Both the position numbers and the translations under genes were made by a program. Below, piece after piece: positions 57,916-64,000 of a stretch of DNA of 64,000 nt. Position 1 is the first letter of the stretch, and each line of letters opens with the position of its first letter. The notes beneath the pieces were generated by a model. It was not told where the DNA came from and did no database searches. It worked only from the letters and a program-made list of their open reading frames with translations. This stretch comes from JAWKVD01 sp041398225. GTDB lineage: Bacteria > Pseudomonadota > Alphaproteobacteria > Caulobacterales > Hyphomonadaceae. Location of the stretch: contig JAWKVD010000011.1 of assembly GCA_041398225.1 (NCBI GenBank), positions 51,664-115,663 on the forward strand, read 5' to 3'.

Positions 57916-59874
57916 ATGCACACCAACATCAAGTTCGGGGGCGCCGCGCTCGCGGCCCTCATGATCGCGGGGTGCACGAGCGCTCCGCCCTCTTCCGACA
58001 CCCAGGCCGCCGACGCCGCTGCGCCCGCCGCCGTGCAAGTCGCCGACACGCAGGCGGAAGCTCCGTCGGGCCCGCATCCTGGCGAAGCCGTCTACAAGGC
58101 GCGATGCGCCGCCTGCCACGACAACCCGACCGCCACCAAGGCTCCCTCGCTTGAAGCGCTCGCACGGTATTCGCCGGGCCAGATCACCAATGCGCTGATC
58201 ACCGGCCGGATGGTTCCCCAGGCGGTGGGCCTGTCCTCCAAGGAAGTCGGCGACGTTTCGAACTATCTCGCCCATGCCAGCGAAAGCGACGATTCCTGGA
58301 TCGAGGCGATGATGTGCCCGACATCTCGCCGGACGCCGAAGCTGGACGCCGAACCGACGGTCGCGGCTTTCGGATTCAACCAGCAGAACACGCGCCGGCT
58401 GAGCTATGAACAGACCGGCATGAAGGCGGACGACTTCGCCAATCTGGAACTGGCGTGGGCCGTGGCCTTCCCGCAAGCGATCACGATGCGCAGCCAGGCG
58501 GCGGTGGTCGGCTCTTCCGTGTTCATTCCGGTCGGCGAGAGCAAGAACCGGATGTTCGCGTTCGACATCTCCGACACCAGCAAGCCGTGCATCCAGTGGG
58601 TCTATGAAGGCGACCGCACGCTGCGCAGCTCGACCGGATATGGCGTGCGCGCGGACGGCGTGAAGATGCTGCTGGTCGGCGATCTCGCCGGCTATGTGCA
58701 CGCGGTCGACGCGATGACCGGCAAGCAGTTGTGGGAGGCCAAGGCCGGCCTGTTCGACGGATCGGTCATCACGGCGACTCCGGTGCTGGTTGGCGACAAG
58801 GTGATCGCGGCGTCCTCGCAATACGAGATCATGCTCGCGGCTCAGCCCAACTACGAGTGCTGCAAGATCCATGGCGGGGTGGTCGCCCTGAACGCGATGA
58901 CCGGCGAGAAGATCTGGGAAGGCCACACCATGCCGGACGCCAAGCCGGTGCGCGATCGCGGCGACGGCAAGATGCTGTGGTCGCCCGCGGGCGCGCCGGT
59001 GTGGAACTCGCCGTCGATCGATCTCAAGCGCAACCAGGTCTATGTGGGGACCGGCGAAGCCAACTCGGTCGTCGCCCACCCCAACACGGACGCACTGATC
59101 GCGTTCGACATGGCGGACGGTTCGATCAACTGGTCGTTCCAGGCGACGGCCAACGACATCTTCAATGTCGGCTGCGGACCCAAGGGCGGCGGTCCGAACT
59201 GCGCCACGGAGACCGTGTTCCGGGACGTCGATTTCGGCGCGTCGACCATTCTGGCCAAAGCGCCGGACGGGTCGGACATGGTGCTCGCGGGCCAGAAATC
59301 CGGAACGGTGTGGGCGATGAACCCGGACACCGGCAAGGTGATCTGGCGCACGCATATCGGCACGGGCGGGCCCAATGGCGGCATCCACTGGGGCATCGCC
59401 GCGGACGATACGCACGTCTATGCGCCGATCAGCTATCCGGGCCGGTCGATCCCCGACCAGGTCGTGCCGGAGGACCTTAAACCGGGTCTCTACGCGGTGA
59501 ATCTGAAGGACGGCACGATCGACTGGAAATTCGAAGCCGCGTCGGACTGCACCGACGCGCGCAAGAAGTTCGTGCCCCGCTGCAACATCCTGTTCGGCTT
59601 TTCCGGCGCCCCCACGATCATCGGCGATTATGTGGTGTCAGGCGGACTGGACGGGCGGGTCTATGTTCTTGAGCGCAAGACGGGCAAGCTGGTGAAAACG
59701 CTTGAGACCGCGCGCGAGTTCGAGACCGTCAACGGCGTGCCCGGGAACGGCGCCTCGGTCGACAACGCCTCGATCGTGGCCACCAACGGTCTGTTGCTGG
59801 TGAATTCCGGCTACGGGCTGTTCGGCCAAGGCTCCGGCAATGTGATGCTGGCCTACCGCGCCAAGTCCAAGTGA
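57916..59874 (+). CDS. PQQ-dependent quinohaemoprotein (haem c plus beta-propeller), lipoprotein
   Basis: 652 residues, lipobox ALMIAGCTS. A cytochrome c domain comes first (CAACH near residues 63-67), then a PQQ propeller with W-motif repeats TGKQLWEAKAG, TGEKIWEGHT, DGSINWSFQA, TGKVIWRTHIG, DGTIDWKFEA. A vicinal Cys pair in NYECCKIHGG recalls the disulfide of quinoprotein alcohol dehydrogenases. The cytochrome-first order is that of polyvinyl-alcohol dehydrogenase and relatives, which oxidise alcohols in the periplasm and hand electrons to haem c. The substrate here is unknown. It follows no close neighbour and ends 188 bases before the DUF3604 gene. Confidence 0.92.
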   Translation: MHTNIKFGGAALAALMIAGCTSAPPSSDTQAADAAAPAAVQVADTQAEAPSGPHPGEAVYKARCAACHDNPTATKAPSLEALARYSPGQITNALITGRMVPQAVGLSSKEVGDVSNYLAHASESDDSWIEAMMCPTSRRTPKLDAEPTVAAFGFNQQNTRRLSYEQTGMKADDFANLELAWAVAFPQAITMRSQAAVVGSSVFIPVGESKNRMFAFDISDTSKPCIQWVYEGDRTLRSSTGYGVRADGVKMLLVGDLAGYVHAVDAMTGKQLWEAKAGLFDGSVITATPVLVGDKVIAASSQYEIMLAAQPNYECCKIHGGVVALNAMTGEKIWEGHTMPDAKPVRDRGDGKMLWSPAGAPVWNSPSIDLKRNQVYVGTGEANSVVAHPNTDALIAFDMADGSINWSFQATANDIFNVGCGPKGGGPNCATETVFRDVDFGASTILAKAPDGSDMVLAGQKSGTVWAMNPDTGKVIWRTHIGTGGPNGGIHWGIAADDTHVYAPISYPGRSIPDQVVPEDLKPGLYAVNLKDGTIDWKFEAASDCTDARKKFVPRCNILFGFSGAPTIIGDYVVSGGLDGRVYVLERKTGKLVKTLETAREFETVNGVPGNGASVDNASIVATNGLLLVNSGYGLFGQGSGNVMLAYRAKSK

Positions 59875-59992
59875 GCCGAGCCGCCAGGGCGTAGCCGGAG
59901 GTGCGCAACAGCGCCGCCGCTACGCTCCGGCGCGCCGGCCGGATAAATTGTTCCGATGACCGGGAGATCCGGAACTGGACCCGTGCGTCCGG

Positions 59993-60022
59993 TTGGGTCA
60001 CATTGATACCGTCGAGTACAAA
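59993..60022 (+). promoter_or_regulatory. Candidate promoter of the DUF3604 gene
   Basis: TTGGGT (59993-59998) and TACAAA (60017-60022) are 18 bases apart, about 40 bases before the start codon. The direct repeat entered next lies within and just after it. Confidence 0.4.
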
Positions 60023-60031
60023 TTGATACCG
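60002..60031 (+). promoter_or_regulatory. Direct repeat ATTGATACCG, operator candidate
   Basis: Two exact copies, 60002-60011 and 60022-60031, are 20 bases apart, about two helical turns on one face. They overlap the spacer and the -10 end of the candidate promoter, the normal place for a repressor site. Confidence 0.45.
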
Positions 60032-60062
60032 GCTGATCCGGCGATCATGCGGAAGAGACGCG

Positions 60063-62009
60063 ATGCAAAACCGACCGGCGCTTTTCGTTCTCGCGATTGT
60101 CTTGACGGCCTGCACGCCCGTGCAGACGGCGCCCCCGGCGACGCCCTCGCCTCAGACTGCGGTGAAAGAGGGCGCACAGGCGGCGACGGACAGCGCCTCG
60201 CTTGCGCCCAGCGATCGACGCGCATGGTTCGGCGAGCTGCACCTTCACACCAACTATTCCTTCGACGCCTGGACCCTTGGAACGAAACTCGGACCCGACG
60301 ACGCCTATCGGTTCGCCTCCGGCGGAACGGTTATGGTTCCGGCCTACCAGATTCAGCGCGAGCAGGGCCTCAAGGCGACTGACGCCGTTCCCGCGCGAAG
60401 AGCCTGGGCGCTGGACTTCGCCGCGGTCACCGACCATTCGGAGTATCTCGGCGCCGTTTCGCAGATCGATGTGCCCAGCAGCGCGTTCTCGAAAACCGAT
60501 CTGGCGAAGTCACTTTCCTCCGGAGACCGTCGGGCCTTCTACCGGGCCGCCGCCGCCATTCGTGGTACGGATCCTGAGACCGCGGCGGCATTCCGCCAAG
60601 CCGCCGAGGCGGCCGACGCCTGGACCGCTGAAAAGCGCGCGGCCAACGCGCATTATCGTCCCGGAACCTTCACGACGTTCATCGCGTATGAGTGGTCGGC
60701 CTCGCCTGGGGCCGGCGTTCACATGCACCGCAATGTGATTTTCAGCGGCGACGATGCGCCCGCCCCTTTCTCCTCGATCGAGTCCACCCGGCCTGAAGAC
60801 CTGTGGGCGTATCTCGACGGCGTGCGCGACGCGGGCGAAGACGTGCTGGCGATTCCGCACAACTCCAACCTCAGCGACGGACGCGATTTCGACTGGTACA
60901 TGTCGGACGGGAAGCCGATCGATGCGATGTACGCGCTACAGCGGTCGCTGAACGAGCCGTTGATCGAAATCTCGCAGAACAAGGGCACGTCCGAAACGAC
61001 GCCGGATCTTTCGGCAAGCGACGAGTTCGCCAATTTCGAGATCATGGACCGCGTGTACGCCGGCCAAGACGAGGCCACCGAGCATGGCAGCTATGTTCGC
61101 GAAGGACTTGGCCGGGGCCTTGTCGTCGGCGCGAAAGCCGGCGCCAATCCGTTCAAGGTCGGCTTTGTCGGCGGCACGGACTTTCACAATGCGCTGACCA
61201 CGAGCGAAGAAGACGCTTTCGCCGGCGGCGCAAACGGAATCGACCCGAACTCGATGCTGCCGGATGGACAGCAGGCCAAGTCCAATCTCGACATGACCGG
61301 ACTCAGCCAGGTGGTTCGCCCCAACGGACAACGCGAGAACGACCCGCTGCAATACAGCTCCGGCGCGGTGACCGGCGTGTGGGCGGAGGAGAACACCCGC
61401 GAATCGATCTTTGCGGCCTTGCGGCGACGCGAGACGTTCGCGACCTCAGGTACGCGCATACGAGTGCGGATGTTCGGCGGATGGAATTTCGCAACCGATC
61501 TGATGGCGAACCGCGACTGGCTGACGACCGCTTATGGCGACGGCGTGCCGATGGGCGGCGATCTCAGCGCGACGGCGCGGAGCGGGCAAGCGCCCGCTTT
61601 CGCGGTTCAGGCCGCGATGGATCCTGACGGCGCCCGGCTCGACCGCATCCAGATCGTCAAGCTGTGGCTCGACGGAGACGACTACAAGGAGAAGGTGTTC
61701 GACGTGGCTCTCTCGGACGGGCGCAAGGTCGATCCCGTCTCCGGCAAGCCCCCGCCCGTCGGCGACACGGTCAACCTGCGGGACGGCAGCTACACGAATT
61801 CGATCGGCGCGGCCGAGCTGACGACCGTCTGGCGCGATCCGGAGTTCAATCCGGATACGCCCGCCGTCTATTATGCACGTGTTCTGCAGATTCCGACGCC
61901 GCGCTGGTCGACCTTGCTGGCGATCCGGCGCGGCCTGCCGATTCCCGACCGGGTGGCCGCGACAATCCAGGAACGCGCCTGGACATCGCCGATCTGGTAC
62001 GCCCCGTAG
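60063..62009 (+). CDS. DUF3604 (PHP-like metal-dependent) exported protein
   Basis: 648 residues from ATG 60063, behind GGAAGAGA. Signal/lipobox region VLTACTPVQ. DUF3604 marks: RAWFGELHLHTNYSFDAW, DFAAVTDHSEYLGA, YEWSASP, ILAIPHNSNLSDG and FHNALTTSEED, a histidine-rich PHP-like metal site of the amidohydrolase-like kind. Members are common in marine bacteria near sulfatases and esterases, and no reaction is firmly assigned. Predicted to face the periplasm. Its candidate promoter holds a phased direct repeat. The alpha/beta hydrolase gene follows 76 bases on and may be co-transcribed. Confidence 0.92.
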   Translation: MQNRPALFVLAIVLTACTPVQTAPPATPSPQTAVKEGAQAATDSASLAPSDRRAWFGELHLHTNYSFDAWTLGTKLGPDDAYRFASGGTVMVPAYQIQREQGLKATDAVPARRAWALDFAAVTDHSEYLGAVSQIDVPSSAFSKTDLAKSLSSGDRRAFYRAAAAIRGTDPETAAAFRQAAEAADAWTAEKRAANAHYRPGTFTTFIAYEWSASPGAGVHMHRNVIFSGDDAPAPFSSIESTRPEDLWAYLDGVRDAGEDVLAIPHNSNLSDGRDFDWYMSDGKPIDAMYALQRSLNEPLIEISQNKGTSETTPDLSASDEFANFEIMDRVYAGQDEATEHGSYVREGLGRGLVVGAKAGANPFKVGFVGGTDFHNALTTSEEDAFAGGANGIDPNSMLPDGQQAKSNLDMTGLSQVVRPNGQRENDPLQYSSGAVTGVWAEENTRESIFAALRRRETFATSGTRIRVRMFGGWNFATDLMANRDWLTTAYGDGVPMGGDLSATARSGQAPAFAVQAAMDPDGARLDRIQIVKLWLDGDDYKEKVFDVALSDGRKVDPVSGKPPPVGDTVNLRDGSYTNSIGAAELTTVWRDPEFNPDTPAVYYARVLQIPTPRWSTLLAIRRGLPIPDRVAATIQERAWTSPIWYAP

Positions 62010-62085
62010 CGGCGATCGCCTCCGGTCAGGGTTGTCCGCAAGGCCGGAGACCTCTAATCGGCCTGTGATCGAGCGAGGCGAATAC

Positions 62086-63087
62086 ATGACCAAGAGTGAC
62101 GACAGGATCGTACGCGACCAACCGATCGGCATGCCCTCCGAACAGGGGCCTCTGGCGGTCTATCACGGCACGCAACCGCCGGCGCCGAAATGGTTCGAGG
62201 ACGCAATCGCGACGCCCTACAAGACGCACGCCGTGGATTGCGAAGGCGCGCGCATCCACTACCAGCAATGGGGCGACCGCTCGAAACCGCCCCTGCTTCT
62301 GGTGCATGGAAACGGCGCGCACGCGCACTGGTGGGATTTCATCGCGCCCTATCTGACCGACGACTATCATGTCGTGGCCATGACGTTCTCGGGCATGGGC
62401 GACAGCGACTGGCGTGAACAGTATTCGATGGACATGTTCGCACGCGAGCAGCTCGCCGTGTGCGAAGACGCCGGTCTGTTCGATCATGCCGAAAAGCCGA
62501 TCATCGTCGCGCATTCGTTCGGCGGCTTTGTCACCATCCTGACCGGGGCTGAATACGGCGATCGCTTCACGGGCGTGGTCATCGTCGACTCTCCGGTCAA
62601 CCCGCCGGACCGGCCGCGACGCGGGCCGCCGCCGGTTCGCGGCGGAAAGGTCTACCCGACGCTGGAAGCCGCCCTGGCGCGCTTCAGGCTGGCGCCGCCG
62701 CAGCCGTGCGAGAACCACTACATCATGGACTATATCGCGCGCTGGTCGCTGGCGAAGAAGCCTCTGCCCGACGGCGCGGGCGACGGCTGGGGCTGGAAAT
62801 TCGATCCCGCGATCTGGCAGCGCTTTTCGGTGTCGCGATCGCCCGAGGTCCTGCTGAAGGAAACGCGCTGCCGTATCGCCCTGTTCAAGGGCGATCATTC
62901 GGTGATCTGGGAAGACGACGTACGCGACTATATGTGCTCGCTTCTGGGATACCAGGTGCCGTTCATCGTCATTCCCGAAGCGCGCCACCATATCATGCTC
63001 GATCAGCCGCTGGCGTTTATCGCCGCCTTGCGCACGCTTCTTCAGGAATGGCGCTACTCCGCGCCCACGCGCAAAACGCCTGCCTGA
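62086..63087 (+). CDS. Alpha/beta hydrolase
   Basis: 333 residues from ATG 62086, with GAGG upstream; an upstream extension would overlap the DUF3604 gene and is dismissed. Fold marks: oxyanion motif VHGNGAHAHWWDF, GMGDSDW, nucleophile elbow AHSFGGF, acid in FKGDHSVIWED and histidine in EARHHIMLDQP. No signal peptide, so cytoplasmic. The long N-terminal lead (GPLAVYHGTQPPAPKWF) is typical of haloalkane/epoxide-hydrolase-like relatives acting on xenobiotic-type substrates, but substrate is unknown. It follows the DUF3604 gene and may share its transcript. Confidence 0.9.
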   Translation: MTKSDDRIVRDQPIGMPSEQGPLAVYHGTQPPAPKWFEDAIATPYKTHAVDCEGARIHYQQWGDRSKPPLLLVHGNGAHAHWWDFIAPYLTDDYHVVAMTFSGMGDSDWREQYSMDMFAREQLAVCEDAGLFDHAEKPIIVAHSFGGFVTILTGAEYGDRFTGVVIVDSPVNPPDRPRRGPPPVRGGKVYPTLEAALARFRLAPPQPCENHYIMDYIARWSLAKKPLPDGAGDGWGWKFDPAIWQRFSVSRSPEVLLKETRCRIALFKGDHSVIWEDDVRDYMCSLLGYQVPFIVIPEARHHIMLDQPLAFIAALRTLLQEWRYSAPTRKTPA

Positions 63088-63111
63088 GGTCACGTCGTCG
63101 ACGCCGACGGA

Positions 63112-63123
63112 CAGCGATCGCTG
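63112..63123. repeat. 12-bp palindrome between convergent genes
   Basis: CAGCGATCGCTG lies between the alpha/beta hydrolase stop and the hemW stop. It is a perfect dyad, too short to be a convincing terminator. Confidence 0.4.
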
Positions 63124-63151
63124 GAGCAGACCATCGCGGTTCGCGCGATCG

Positions 63152-64000
63152 TCAGGGCGAGAGTTCGGCGGCGATCCGATCCGCGAACAGGCGGCCTTTG
63201 GGCGTCAACGCGATGCGTCGCCCATCGTCCGAGACAAGCCCCTGCCCGCTCAATCGCGCGAGCGCGCCAGCGTCGATATCGAAACCAAGTTCGGTGACGT
63301 CGGCGCGCGCGAATCCTTCGCGCACGCGCAATCCCATGGCGATCCTTTCGCGCACCTGATCAAGCGGCGTCAGGCGTTCTTCGGCGAGCCAACCGACGCC
63401 GGTTTTTTCGACCTGCTCGATATATTCCGGCGGGCGCGCCGCCGCCTCGACCGCGCTGCGAACGCCGCCTGTCGTCAAGCGACCGTGCGCACCCGGACCG
63501 ACGCCAACCCAGTCGCCGCTGGCCCAGTAGACGCGATTGTGGCGCGACTCGTGTTGGGGTGCGCGCGCGTGATTGGATATCTCGTAGGCTGCATAGCCGG
63601 AGGCCTCGCACAGATCGCTCGTGAGATCGTACAACTCCGCAGCGGCGTCGTCCGGGGCCGGCGTCCATTCGCCGCGACGGACGGCGTAGGCGAACGCCGC
63701 GCCCGGCTCGATCGTCAACTCGTAGAGCGAGAGATGGTCGCACCCCAACCGCAGGGCCCGGGTCAGTTCGCCCTCCCATTGCAGCCCGCCCTGCCCCGGA
63801 AGCGCGTAGATCAGATCCAGCGACACGGAGGGAAAGAGGCCGCGCGCCTGATCGAGCGCCGCCAGCGCATCGGCCGCCGAGTGTGTGCGCCCAAGAAAGG
63901 CCAGACGCTTGTCGTCCAGAGACTGAACCCCGAGAGACAGACGGTTCACGCCCGCCGCGGCGAAGTCCGCGAGTGCGTCTTTGTCGTCAGGGTTGGCCTC
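63152..64000 (-). CDS. hemW: Radical SAM family haem chaperone HemW, C-terminal part (runs off right edge)
   Basis: 282 residues visible, open to the window end; the N-terminus with the radical-SAM CxxxCxxC site is outside. Visible marks: GVNRLSLGVQSLDD, LGRTHSAADALAA, VSLDLIYALPGQ, HLSLYELTIEPGAAF, YEISNHARAPQHESRHNRVYW and GVGPGAHGR. HemW (formerly called HemN-like) hands haem to membrane cytochromes and does not act as the oxygen-independent coproporphyrinogen oxidase. The C-terminal winged-helix part (RIAMGLRVREGF) is intact. It is convergent with the alpha/beta hydrolase gene. Confidence 0.96.
   Translation of the reverse strand, partial: EANPDDKDALADFAAAGVNRLSLGVQSLDDKRLAFLGRTHSAADALAALDQARGLFPSVSLDLIYALPGQGGLQWEGELTRALRLGCDHLSLYELTIEPGAAFAYAVRRGEWTPAPDDAAAELYDLTSDLCEASGYAAYEISNHARAPQHESRHNRVYWASGDWVGVGPGAHGRLTTGGVRSAVEAAARPPEYIEQVEKTGVGWLAEERLTPLDQVRERIAMGLRVREGFARADVTELGFDIDAGALARLSGQGLVSDDGRRIALTPKGRLFADRIAAELSP

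Noticed and set aside
1..64000. CRISPR arrays, rRNA, tRNA genes and insertion sequences
   Set aside because: No regularly spaced repeats, rRNA blocks, tRNA cloverleaf or transposase motifs were found by reading; a tRNAscan-SE and ISfinder run would settle this.

Overview
The window is about 65% GC, densely coded on both strands, with no rRNA, tRNA, CRISPR array, insertion sequence or prophage block that I can see. The gene families (STN-domain TonB receptor with FecR and ECF sigma factor, NodT-type efflux lipoprotein, HemW, QueG, MtgA, class II fumarase, an infC gene opening with a rare start codon) point to an alphaproteobacterium, probably near the Caulobacterales, Maricaulales or Parvularculales. 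The exact taxon is inference; no marker gene was compared.

Layout. 1-8330: the 3' end of gltB, then small genes (coiled-coil membrane protein, GFA-like zinc protein, MBL-fold lipoprotein), queG, mtgA, a TPR protein and an SDR/epimerase-like protein. 8312-12223: an alpha/beta hydrolase, a GT4-GT9 glycosyltransferase pair and infC. 12360-18401: an I78-inhibitor lipoprotein, a membrane protein, then rpmI, rplT, pheS, an ABA4-like membrane gene and pheT. 18502-22136: a secreted 'DLxGVW' protein and a tightly overlapping trio of a RusA-like nuclease, a membrane protein with an unrecognised cytoplasmic domain, and a DUF1697 protein. 22332-24909: fumC and a degenerate ABC ATPase. 25158-30179: a complete MacA-MacB-NodT type export operon. 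30329-32167: an M2 (ACE-like) peptidase. 32258-36471: a redoxin / haem c / copper-monooxygenase / EF-hand fusion, an acyltransferase and a fatty-acid-hydroxylase family protein. 36690-39037: rtcB with a terminator-bearing upstream region, and an esterase lipoprotein.

39126-45242 is one minus-strand unit of ECF sigma factor, FecR, STN-TonB receptor and M14 carboxypeptidase lipoprotein, which looks like a self-sensing uptake system perhaps aimed at a peptide. Divergent from it is an RND efflux pair (45682-49996) with no outer-membrane partner beside it. 50062-63087 is rich in exported proteins: a serine hydrolase, a CxxCH lipoprotein, two related membrane proteins (DUF6644-like), a DUF6152-like protein, a second DLxGVW protein, a PQQ/haem c quinohaemoprotein, a DUF3604 protein and an alpha/beta hydrolase. 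The window closes inside hemW.

The less ordinary signals are the DUF1697-membrane-RusA operon, the periplasmic redox neighbourhood at 52-63 kb, the four-domain fusion at 32258, and four sequence-level control elements: the ATA start of infC, an overlapping terminator/anti-terminator upstream of rtcB, a hairpin holding the fumC ribosome-binding site in its loop, and a helically phased direct repeat across the candidate promoter of the DUF3604 gene.
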